Below the pieces are notes generated by a model. The model saw only the letters and a program-made list of their open reading frames with translations, had not been told where the DNA came from and searched no databases. The translations under genes and the position numbers were made by a program. A DNA stretch of 6,691 nt. Source: Desulfovibrio sp. UBA6121 (GTDB lineage: Bacteria > Desulfobacterota > Desulfovibrionia > Desulfovibrionales > Desulfovibrionaceae). How positions within the stretch are numbered: position 1 is the stretch's first letter; every line of letters starts with the position of its first letter. The DNA is taken from contig DIVX01000165.1 of NCBI GenBank assembly GCA_002422505.1, forward strand, positions 1-6,691. The letters run 5' to 3'. Positions 1 through 5,671 of the stretch are shown here, in pieces.

Positions 1-117
1 AACCTGCGCTTCCAGCACGCCACCGCGCAGTTGGAGAACACTCAGCGCATTCCCGCTGTCAAGAAAGTCATCGCGCGCATCATGACCATCCAGCGTCAGC
101 GCGAATTGGGAGCATAA
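1..117 (+). CDS. rpmC: 50S ribosomal protein L29 (3' part)
   Basis: The reading frame open from base 1 gives 38 residues and ends at TAA 115-117. It is the C-terminal part of L29, a small two-helix protein that binds 23S rRNA near the polypeptide exit tunnel and helps form the docking site for SRP and trigger factor. The visible part has the L29 pattern: an LRFQHATAQLENTQRI stretch, then a basic helix (PAVKKVIARIMTIQRQRE) matching the family signature region around the conserved I-A-R-I. L29 is usually 60-70 residues, so about 25 N-terminal residues lie upstream of the window. Its last codons contain the GGGAG (108-112) that serves as the ribosome binding site of rpsQ, so the two genes are probably translationally coupled. 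Position directly before rpsQ is the standard S10-operon order. Confidence 0.93.
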   Translation, partial: NLRFQHATAQLENTQRIPAVKKVIARIMTIQRQRELGA

Positions 118-121
118 GCCA

Positions 122-388
122 ATGGCTGAAACCACTCACGAAAGCAACCGGCGCACCCTGACCGGGACTGTGGTGAGCGACAAGGGTGACAAGACCATCG
201 TGGTCAGCGTCGCCACCCTTGTGAAGCACCCCCTGTTCAAGAAGTACATCCGTCGCCGCAAGAAGTTTATGGCCCATGACCCGAACAACGACTGCGGCAT
301 CGGCGATACCGTGACCATCATTGAGCATCGCCCCATGAGCGCCCGCAAGCGTTGGCACTTGTCCAAAATCGTTGAGAAAGCGGTGTAG
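122..388 (+). CDS. rpsQ: 30S ribosomal protein S17
   Basis: Encodes 88 residues, the usual length for S17, an early-binding OB-fold protein that contacts 16S rRNA in the body of the 30S subunit. The N-terminal half carries the S17 core (LTGTVVSDKGDKTIVV, residues 13-28, then a basic HPLFKKYIRRRKK loop). The signature near the C-terminus is visible at residues 61-73: G61-D62, then R70-P71-M72-S73. The ATG at 122 is four bases after the rpmC stop and is preceded by GGGAG at 108-112. It ends with TAG at 386-388. That stop is part of the TAGGTG sequence that probably loads ribosomes on rplN, eight bases downstream. In E. coli S17 closes the S10 operon; here there is no room for a separate promoter before the spc genes. 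Confidence 0.98.
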   Translation: MAETTHESNRRTLTGTVVSDKGDKTIVVSVATLVKHPLFKKYIRRRKKFMAHDPNNDCGIGDTVTIIEHRPMSARKRWHLSKIVEKAV

Positions 389-396
389 GTGCTGCC

Positions 397-765
397 ATGA
401 TCCAGAGCGAAACCAATCTCGATGTCGCCGATAACTCCGGCGCGAAACTGGTCTGCTGCATCAAGGTGCTGGGCGGTTCCAAGCGTCGCTACGCCTCCGT
501 GGGCGACATCATCGTCGTGTCCGTGAAGGACGCCATGCCCCATTCCAAGGTGAAGAAGGGCGCTGTGATGAAGGCCGTTGTGGTGCGCACCAGGAAGGAA
601 GTTGGCCGTCCCGACGGCTCTTTCATCAAGTTCGACAACAACTCCGCCGTTCTTCTGAACAACGCCAACGAGCCCCTGGGCACCCGCATCTTCGGGCCCG
701 TGGCCCGCGAGCTGCGTTTGAAGAACTTCATGAAGATCGTCTCCCTGGCCCCGGAAGTCCTGTAG
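397..765 (+). CDS. rplN: 50S ribosomal protein L14
   Basis: Encodes 122 residues, the typical length of L14. L14 is a five-stranded beta-barrel protein at the subunit interface of the 50S. It forms an inter-subunit bridge with 16S rRNA and is the docking point for the silencing factor RsfS. The start MIQSETNLDVADNSGAK is the standard L14 N-terminus. The family signature spans about residues 60-87 (AVVVRT, then DG at 73-74, then the F..N..AVLL block). The C-terminus has the usual GTRIFGPVARELR motif. The ATG at 397 follows the rpsQ stop by 8 nt, with TAGGTG (386-391) as a moderate Shine-Dalgarno that contains the stop codon itself. Its own stop (TAG 763-765) lies inside a strong predicted hairpin at 751-773, listed separately. 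Confidence 0.98.
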   Translation: MIQSETNLDVADNSGAKLVCCIKVLGGSKRRYASVGDIIVVSVKDAMPHSKVKKGAVMKAVVVRTRKEVGRPDGSFIKFDNNSAVLLNNANEPLGTRIFGPVARELRLKNFMKIVSLAPEVL

Positions 766-773
766 GCTTCCGG
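751..773 (+). promoter_or_regulatory. Strong RNA hairpin over the rplN stop codon
   Basis: CCGGAAG at 751-757 and CTTCCGG at 767-773 are perfect 7-bp inverted arms. CC 759-760 can add pairs with GG 765-766 if T758 bulges, which leaves a four-base TGTA loop. The TAG stop (763-765) sits in the upper stem and loop. The bases that follow (TATTGGGACG) are not a T-run, so it does not look like an ordinary intrinsic terminator, and the rplX ribosome binding site (AAAGGA 784-789) stays outside. Possible roles are slowing of RNase or RNA polymerase, a protein-binding site, or chance. Only the pairing is seen; the role is inference. Confidence 0.5.
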
Positions 774-796
774 TATTGGGACGAAAGGATAGCATC

Positions 797-1117
797 ATGA
801 ACTGTAAGATTCGTAAAGACGACAAGGTGATGATCCTTGCCGGCAAGGACAAGGGCAAGATCGGCAAGGTGATCAAGATCCTTCGCAAGAAGGACCGTGT
901 CCTTGTCGAAGGCGCCAACAAGGTCAGCCGTCACACCAAGGCCAATCCCTACGCCAATCAGCCTGGCGGGATTGTGGAAAAGGAAGCCCCGGTGCACGTT
1001 TCCAACGTCGCTGTGGTCTGCAACGCCTGCGCCAAAGCCACCCGTGTCGGTTATCGGGTGAACGAGGACGGCAAGAAAGTTCGCTTCTGCAAGAAGTGCA
1101 ACGAAACCCTCCAGTAG
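797..1117 (+). CDS. rplX: 50S ribosomal protein L24 (zinc-ribbon form)
   Basis: L24 is one of the first proteins to bind 23S rRNA and starts 50S assembly. The 106-residue product has an N-terminal KOW domain (DDKVMILAGKDKGKIGKV, about residues 8-25) and the conserved HTKANP...GGIVEKEAPVHVSNV middle. The C-terminus carries two CxxC pairs, C75/C78 and C98/C101, the pattern of a zinc ribbon. E. coli L24 has the same fold without these cysteines, so this is the C+ version. I chose ATG 797 because AAAGGA (784-789) stands 7 nt before it. The frame is open back to a TTG at 776, but that would add seven residues of no family likeness and has no good ribosome binding site. The stop TAG (1115-1117) merges into the rplE ribosome binding site. 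Confidence 0.97.
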   Translation: MNCKIRKDDKVMILAGKDKGKIGKVIKILRKKDRVLVEGANKVSRHTKANPYANQPGGIVEKEAPVHVSNVAVVCNACAKATRVGYRVNEDGKKVRFCKKCNETLQ

Positions 1118-1126
1118 GTGTGCGCC

Positions 1127-1666
1127 ATGAGACGGCTTGAAAAAGATTACAACGAGCGCGTGGTCGCTGAACTCAAGAAAGAGTTCGGCTACAAGTGCAA
1201 CATGGAGATCCCTCGTGTTGAGAAGATCTCCCTCAACATTGGTCTTGGCGAAGCCAGCCAGAATGCGAAGCTCATCGACGAAGCCGTCATTGAGCTGAGC
1301 AAGATTGCGGCCCAGAAGGCCGTGGTCACCCGGGCCAAGAAGTCCATTGCGGCGTTCAAGCTTCGTGAAGGGCAGCCCGTCGGCTGCCGTGTCACCCTGC
1401 GCGGCGACCGCATGTGGGACTTCTACGACAAGCTGGTGTCCTTCGCGCTGCCTCGTGTTCGTGACTTCCGTGGCGTTCCCGACCGTGGTTTCGACGGTCG
1501 CGGCAACTTCACCATGGGCATCAAGGAGCACACGATCTTCTTCGAATTGGAGATCGACAAGGTGGAGAAGGTCAAGGGCATGAATATTACCATCTCCACC
1601 ACCGCGAAGACGGACAAGGAAGGCAAGCTTTTGCTCGACCTCCTTGGCATGCCTTTCAAAAAATAG
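1127..1666 (+). CDS. rplE: 50S ribosomal protein L5
   Basis: L5 is part of the 5S RNP of the 50S subunit and contacts 5S rRNA and P-site tRNA. The product is 179 residues, the normal length. The L5 signature is visible at about residues 57-75 (LSKIAAQKAVVTRAKKSIA). It is followed by the FKLREGQPVGCRVTLRG strand block (77-93) and the conserved ALPRVRDFRGV (107-117) and GNFTMGIKEH (126-135) segments. The start is ATG 1127, with AGGTG at 1116-1120 spaced 6 nt before it. The frame is open back to a GTG at 1118 directly after the rplX stop, but that lacks a spaced ribosome binding site. rplX and rplE are in the same frame, separated only by TAG and three codons. The stop TAG 1664-1666 is the first part of the strong rpsN ribosome binding site. 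Confidence 0.98.
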   Translation: MRRLEKDYNERVVAELKKEFGYKCNMEIPRVEKISLNIGLGEASQNAKLIDEAVIELSKIAAQKAVVTRAKKSIAAFKLREGQPVGCRVTLRGDRMWDFYDKLVSFALPRVRDFRGVPDRGFDGRGNFTMGIKEHTIFFELEIDKVEKVKGMNITISTTAKTDKEGKLLLDLLGMPFKK

Positions 1667-1670
1667 GAGG
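1664..1670 (+). promoter_or_regulatory. Shine-Dalgarno of rpsN that fixes its TTG start
   Basis: TAGGAGG at 1664-1670 is the strongest Shine-Dalgarno match I saw in the window, and its first three bases are the rplE stop codon. Eight bases separate it from the TTG at 1679. It is followed by the 10-bp perfect palindrome AAACCGGTTT (1671-1680), which runs into the start codon. The strength of this site makes the unusual TTG start credible. Confidence 0.85.
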
Positions 1671-1678
1671 AAACCGGT

Positions 1679-1864
1679 TTGGCCAGGACGAGTCTCCGGG
1701 TGAAAGCCCAACGCAAGCCGAAATTCAAGGTCCGGGCATACAATCGCTGCCCCATCTGCGGACGCTCCAGGGCGTTTTTGCGCAAGTACGGCTGTTGCCG
1801 CATCTGTTTCCGCAACAAGTCCCTGGCTGGCGAACTCCCCGGCGTGCGCAAAGCCAGCTGGTAA
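1679..1864 (+). CDS. rpsN: 30S ribosomal protein S14, short zinc-binding type (type Z)
   Basis: S14 sits in the head of the 30S subunit, bound to 16S rRNA next to S3 and S10, and is a late assembly protein. At 61 residues this is the short type Z form, not the roughly 100-residue form of E. coli. The zinc ribbon is C24-x2-C27-x12-C40-x2-C43, within the highly conserved CCRICFRNKSLAGELPGVRKASW end. The start codon is TTG (1679-1681). It gives the standard beginning MARTSLRVKAQ, and TAGGAGG eight bases upstream supports it. No in-frame ATG could give a full protein. The stop is TAA 1862-1864, and rpsH follows after 19 nt. The S14 gene lies between L5 and S8, as in most bacteria. Confidence 0.97.
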   Translation: MARTSLRVKAQRKPKFKVRAYNRCPICGRSRAFLRKYGCCRICFRNKSLAGELPGVRKASW

Positions 1865-1883
1865 GTCTCAAGGAGTACTGACA

Positions 1884-2267
1884 ATGTCTGTCGTTGATCC
1901 CATTGCCGACATGCTCGCGCGCATCCGCAACGCCCATGGCGCCTTCCACTCCACCGTGGAGATGCCCGGCTCCAAGATGAAGACGGCTATTGCCGAAATC
2001 CTCAAGGCCGAGGGCTACATTAATGATTGCGCGAGCGCTGATGGTTCGCTCAAGTTGACCCTTAAGTACGCTACTGGCAAACCCGCCATCAGCGGACTCA
2101 AAAAGGTCAGCACCCCGGGACGCCGCGTGTACGTCGGCGTCGAGGACATCCCCAAGGTCCAGAACGGACTGGGGATCTGCATACTGTCCACTTCCCGCGG
2201 CTTGCTCGTGGGCGGACAGGCGGCTACCGACAAGATCGGTGGCGAACTTCTGTGTGAAATCTGGTAA
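1884..2267 (+). CDS. rpsH: 30S ribosomal protein S8
   Basis: S8 is a primary 16S rRNA-binding protein of the 30S platform and, in E. coli, the translational repressor of the spc operon. The 127-residue product starts with the family motif DPIADMLARIRNAH (5-18). It has the GLKKVSTPGRRVYV stretch (71-84) and the RNA-binding STSRG signature (102-106), and ends in the usual GGELLCEIW. ATG 1884 is preceded by AAGGAG (1870-1875) at 8 nt spacing. The stop is TAA 2265-2267. Whether S8 regulates this operon is not shown by the sequence: at the rplX-rplE junction, where the E. coli S8 target lies, I found no convincing copy of the 16S helix-21-like site. Confidence 0.98.
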   Translation: MSVVDPIADMLARIRNAHGAFHSTVEMPGSKMKTAIAEILKAEGYINDCASADGSLKLTLKYATGKPAISGLKKVSTPGRRVYVGVEDIPKVQNGLGICILSTSRGLLVGGQAATDKIGGELLCEIW

Positions 2268-2279
2268 AAGAGGTCAGTC

Positions 2280-2819
2280 ATGTCTCGAATCGGGAAAAAA
2301 CCTGTTCCCATCCCTGCCGGGGTGGAGGTGAAAGTCGGCGCTGACGCCGTGCAGATCAAGGGACCGAAAGGCTCCTTGTCCACCCCCGTGCATCCGAGCG
2401 TCACCTATGTGGTGGAAGGCTCCGAGGTCACGGTCAATCGCGTGGACGACTCCCGTGTGGCTTGCAGCCAGCACGGGTTGCGCCGCACCCTTCTGTCCAA
2501 CTGCATCGAGGGCGTCACCAAGGGTTTTCAGAAAACCCTGGAAGTCATCGGCGTTGGCTACAAGGTCACGGTCCAGGGCAAGAAGGTGGTGCTTACCGTG
2601 GGCTTCTCGCACCCGGTGGAGTTTCCCCTGCCCCAGGGCATCGATGCGGCGGTTGACGGCAGCAAGCTGAACTTGACCGGAATCGACAAGCAGCTTTTGG
2701 GCGAAGTGGCCGCGCAGATCCGTCGCGTGCGCCCGCCTGAGCCGTACAAGGGCAAGGGCATCAAGTACGCGGAAGAACACATCAGGCGTAAGGCCGGCAA
2801 GTCCGGTTCCAAAAAATAG
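2280..2819 (+). CDS. rplF: 50S ribosomal protein L6
   Basis: L6 lies near the factor-binding site of the 50S subunit by the sarcin-ricin loop and supports EF-G and EF-Tu function. The product is 179 residues, of normal length, with two repeated alpha/beta domains. The N-terminus MSRIGKKPVPIPAGVEV is standard. A KGFQKTLEVIGVGYKV block (81-96) links to the second domain. The C-terminal signature PPEPYKGKGIKY (152-163) is intact, and the protein ends in a lysine-rich tail. ATG 2280 has AGAGG (2269-2273) six bases upstream. The gap to rpsH is 12 nt. The stop TAG (2817-2819) is followed at once by CGGAG, the rplR ribosome binding site. Confidence 0.98.
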   Translation: MSRIGKKPVPIPAGVEVKVGADAVQIKGPKGSLSTPVHPSVTYVVEGSEVTVNRVDDSRVACSQHGLRRTLLSNCIEGVTKGFQKTLEVIGVGYKVTVQGKKVVLTVGFSHPVEFPLPQGIDAAVDGSKLNLTGIDKQLLGEVAAQIRRVRPPEPYKGKGIKYAEEHIRRKAGKSGSKK

Positions 2820-2831
2820 CGGAGTGCGGCT

Positions 2832-3191
2832 ATGAAGATGACCAAAGAACAAGCGCGGGCTCGCAGAAAGCTGCGCATCCGCAAGAAGGTGAACGGAACC
2901 GAGCTGAAGCCCCGTTTGGTGGTTTTCCGCTCCAACGTGCACATATACGCACAGCTCGTCGACGACGAGACTGGCGCCACTCTGGCGAGTTCTTCCACCC
3001 TCGTTCTGGCCCGTGCGGGCCAGACTGCTCGCGCCAATCGCGAGGGGGCGGCCTGCGTCGGCAAAGATATTGCCGAGAAGGCCAAGGCCAAGAACATCGA
3101 GGCCGTGGTCTTTGACCGCAACGGCTATATCTACCACGGCCGCATCAAGGCCCTTGCCGACGGCGCCCGCGAGGGCGGCCTCAAATTCTAG
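2832..3191 (+). CDS. rplR: 50S ribosomal protein L18
   Basis: L18 binds 5S rRNA with L5 and anchors it in the central protuberance of the 50S. The product is 119 residues, within the normal range. It has a basic, flexible N-terminal tail (RARRKLRIRKKVNGTELKPRL, about residues 9-29). The core follows: VVFRSNVHIYAQLVDDETGATLASSSTL (30-57), the conserved AVVFDRNGYIYHGRIKALADGAREGGL (91-117), and the end KF. The start is ATG 2832, with CGGAG (2820-2824) seven bases before it. A second in-frame ATG at 2838 is possible but is too close to the core of the tail to matter. The stop TAG (3189-3191) runs into GGTGG, the rpsE ribosome binding site. Confidence 0.98.
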   Translation: MKMTKEQARARRKLRIRKKVNGTELKPRLVVFRSNVHIYAQLVDDETGATLASSSTLVLARAGQTARANREGAACVGKDIAEKAKAKNIEAVVFDRNGYIYHGRIKALADGAREGGLKF

Positions 3192-3202
3192 GGTGGGTTG
3201 AC

Positions 3203-3694
<492 letters not shown>

Positions 3695-3696
3695 AC

Positions 3697-3722
3697 CCCG
3701 CTCGTCGGGATCATATACGAGG
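3697..3722 (+). promoter_or_regulatory. Competing hairpins at the rpmD ribosome binding site
   Basis: In the 34-nt gap between rpsE and rpmD, CCCG 3697-3700 can pair with CGGG 3706-3709, leaving CTCGT (3701-3705) as the loop. That same CTCGT is the exact complement of ACGAG 3717-3721, which overlaps the GAGG Shine-Dalgarno (3719-3722) of rpmD. The two pairings exclude each other: one leaves the ribosome binding site free, the other covers it. The arms are short (4-5 bp), so this may be chance. Confidence 0.3.
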
Positions 3723-3728
3723 TTTACC

Positions 3729-3902
3729 GTGGTTACGATTAAACTCCTCCGCAGCCGCATCGGTTGTTCGCCCGCGCAGCGCAAAACGCTGGACGCACTG
3801 GGCCTCAAGCGCATCCGGCAGGAAAAGACGTTTGAGGAAGCCCCTTCTGTTGCGGGCATGGTTGAGAAAGTAAAGCACCTGGTTGAGGTGACCAAGTCAT
3901 GA
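3729..3902 (+). CDS. rpmD: 50S ribosomal protein L30
   Basis: L30 is a small ferredoxin-like-fold protein on the solvent side of the 50S that binds 23S rRNA. The 57-residue product begins MVTIKLLRSRIGCSPAQRKT and continues with the family core LDALGLKRI (21-29). It ends in the conserved pattern of a proline (P39), then G43-M44, then a hydrophobic strand (VKHLVEV, 48-54). The start is GTG 3729-3731, with CGAGG (3718-3722) six bases upstream. No ATG could yield the conserved first strand. The stop TGA (3900-3902) overlaps the rplO ATG (3899-3901) as ATGA, the only gene overlap in the window, so L30 and L15 are probably coupled by re-initiation. Length and place between rpsE and rplO fit L30 well. 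Confidence 0.96.
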   Translation: MVTIKLLRSRIGCSPAQRKTLDALGLKRIRQEKTFEEAPSVAGMVEKVKHLVEVTKS

Positions 3903-4345
3903 GACTGCACGAACTGTATCCCTTTCCGGAAGAGTACGCCCAGCGCAAGCGCGTTGGACGCGGTCCCGGCTCCGGCTCCGGCTGCACCTCCGGGCGCGGC
4001 AACAAGGGCCAGAACTCCCGCTCCGGCGGCGGCCGTCCTGCTTGGTTTGAAGGCGGCCAGATGCCTCTGGCGCGCCGTTTGCCCAAGCGTGGCTTCAAGA
4101 ATCCGCACCGCGTGGTGTACGAGGCCATAAACCTCGACCACCTGCTGGCGGCCTTCCCTGGCGCCACCGAGATCAGCCTTGAGGACATCTACAAGCGCGG
4201 CCTGTGCAAGGCTGGCGCTCCCTTGAAGATTCTTTCCCGTGGCGACGTGGCCGTGAAGGTCAGCGTTGAGGCGCACCGTTTCAGCGCTGCCGCAGCGGAG
4301 AAGATCACCAAGGCTGGCGGAACCGTCAAGGCTCTGGAAGGTTAA
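3899..4345 (+). CDS. rplO: 50S ribosomal protein L15
   Basis: L15 is a late-binding 50S assembly protein with a long basic extension that reaches into 23S rRNA. The product is 148 residues, of normal length. It opens with MRLHELYPFPE and then a glycine-, serine- and arginine-rich extension typical of L15 (RKRVGRGPGSGSGCTSGRGNKGQ starts at residue 16). The FEGGQMPLARRLPKRGF motif is at 50-66. The C-terminal domain carries the family signature from K110 (KILSRGDV) to G141, with the A-A-E-K-I-x-x-A-G-G end. The ATG overlaps the rpmD stop by 4 nt, and GAGGTG (3885-3890) inside rpmD is the ribosome binding site, 8 nt away. The stop is TAA 4343-4345. secY follows in the same frame after two codons. 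Confidence 0.98.
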   Translation: MRLHELYPFPEEYAQRKRVGRGPGSGSGCTSGRGNKGQNSRSGGGRPAWFEGGQMPLARRLPKRGFKNPHRVVYEAINLDHLLAAFPGATEISLEDIYKRGLCKAGAPLKILSRGDVAVKVSVEAHRFSAAAAEKITKAGGTVKALEG

Positions 4346-4351
4346 CGAACT

Positions 4352-5671
4352 GTGGCGCTCTCCGGTGTTGAAAATCTCGCCCGCCTGCCCGAGCTGAAGA
4401 AAAAGCTCCTCTGGACCTTCGTTCTTCTGGCCGTGTACCGCCTCGGGATTCACATCCCGGTGCCGGGCGTGGACAGCCATGCTCTGACGGAGTTCTTCGA
4501 CAGCGCTTCGAACACCCTGTTCGGCCTGTTCGACATGTTCTCCGGCGGTGGCTTGAAAAAACTGTCTATTTTCGCACTGGGCATCATGCCCTACATCTCC
4601 GCGTCCATCATCATCCAGCTTCTTACCGTGGTGAGCCCCGATCTCAAGCGGTTGAGCAAGGAAGAGGGCGCGGAGGGCCGTAAGAAAATCACCCAGTACA
4701 CGCGGTACGGCACCGTGCTCATCACCTGCATTCAGGGCCTCGGCGTCGCCGTTGGCCTTGAAAGCATGGCCAGCCCGACAGGCCAGTCCCTGGTCCTGTT
4801 CGGGGGCTGGGGCTTCCGCCTGGTGACCATGGTCACCCTGACGGCAGGCACCGTGTTCCTCATGTGGCTGGGTGAGCAGATGACCCAAAAGGGCATCGGC
4901 AACGGCATCTCCATGATCATCTTCGCCGGTATTGTCGCGGGGCTGCCCTCGGCGCTGGTGAACACGTTCCGTTTGGTGAGCGCGGGGGAACTCTCGCTCA
5001 TCATGCTTTTGGTCATCCTGGCGCTCATGGGCGCCGTGCTGGCCTTCATCGTCTTTGTGGAGCGCGGACAGCGCCGCATTCCCATTCATTACGCCAAGCG
5101 CATGCTGGGGCGTAAGATGGTCGGCGGCCAGACCACGCATCTGCCTTTGCGCATCAACGTCGCAGGCGTCATTCCTCCGATCTTCGCGTCGAGCATTCTG
5201 CTCTTCCCGGCCACGCTGGCGAATTTCTCCAGCGTTGAGTGGCTGAAGAAGATCTCCGAGCACATGACGCCGACGTCCATCATCTATAACGTTGCCTTCA
5301 TTGCCTTGATCCTGTTCTTCGCCTACTTCTATACGGCCATTCTCTTCGATCCCAAGGGCATTTCGGAGAATATCCAGAAGCAGGGCGGCTTTATCCCTGG
5401 CATCCGGCCAGGTGCTAAGACGCGCGAGTACATCGACAAGGTGCTTGCCCGCATCACCCTTTGGGGCGGGCTTTACATGTCGCTGATCTGCGTTTTGCCC
5501 ATGCTGCTCATCAGCCAGTTCAACATTCCCTTCTACTTTGGCGGCACCAGCCTGCTCATCGTGGTTGGCGTGGCTATGGACTTCATGGGCAAAATCGAGT
5601 CTTACCTCATCTCCCGTCAGTACGAAGGTCTGATGGGCGGTGGCAAGGCCCGCATCAAGGGCAGGCAGTAG
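4352..5671 (+). CDS. secY: Preprotein translocase subunit SecY
   Basis: SecY is the pore-forming inner-membrane subunit of the SecYEG translocon, which passes unfolded proteins driven by SecA or by the ribosome. The 439-residue product is of usual length. I count ten hydrophobic segments, near residues 17-37, 70-94, 115-137, 154-174, 183-205, 215-237, 268-290, 310-332, 368-388 and 396-416. The SecY signatures are present: LSIFALGIMPYISASIIIQLL (from residue 71) and MWLGEQMTQKGIGNGISMIIF (from 171). The cytosolic loop with R357-EYI (SecA and ribosome contact region) and the tail Y416-LISRQYEGLM are conserved. The start is GTG 4352. The in-frame rplO TAA lies only two codons upstream and the next Met is at residue 62, so GTG is forced. 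GGAAGG (4336-4341) is ten bases upstream. The stop is TAG 5669-5671. Confidence 0.98.
   Translation: MALSGVENLARLPELKKKLLWTFVLLAVYRLGIHIPVPGVDSHALTEFFDSASNTLFGLFDMFSGGGLKKLSIFALGIMPYISASIIIQLLTVVSPDLKRLSKEEGAEGRKKITQYTRYGTVLITCIQGLGVAVGLESMASPTGQSLVLFGGWGFRLVTMVTLTAGTVFLMWLGEQMTQKGIGNGISMIIFAGIVAGLPSALVNTFRLVSAGELSLIMLLVILALMGAVLAFIVFVERGQRRIPIHYAKRMLGRKMVGGQTTHLPLRINVAGVIPPIFASSILLFPATLANFSSVEWLKKISEHMTPTSIIYNVAFIALILFFAYFYTAILFDPKGISENIQKQGGFIPGIRPGAKTREYIDKVLARITLWGGLYMSLICVLPMLLISQFNIPFYFGGTSLLIVVGVAMDFMGKIESYLISRQYEGLMGGGKARIKGRQ

Noticed and set aside
136..921. 261-residue minus-strand open frame across rpsQ, rplN and rplX
   Set aside because: Antisense shadow of three confirmed genes.
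1100..1145. S8 repressor target at the rplX-rplE junction, as in E. coli
   Set aside because: Only short stems (for example GCC/GGC) can be drawn, and the conserved core of 16S helix 21 is not visible. A covariance search would be needed to claim it.
728..1711. 327-residue minus-strand open frame across rplX and rplE
   Set aside because: Complementary-strand shadow of two clear ribosomal protein genes; no domain or ribosome binding site seen.
2274..3137. 287-residue minus-strand open frame across rplF and rplR
   Set aside because: Same reason: it lies opposite confirmed genes and has composition typical of an antisense shadow.
3967..3984. Tandem CGGCTC-like hexamers in rplO
   Set aside because: They encode the normal glycine/serine-rich extension of L15 and are explained by codon bias.
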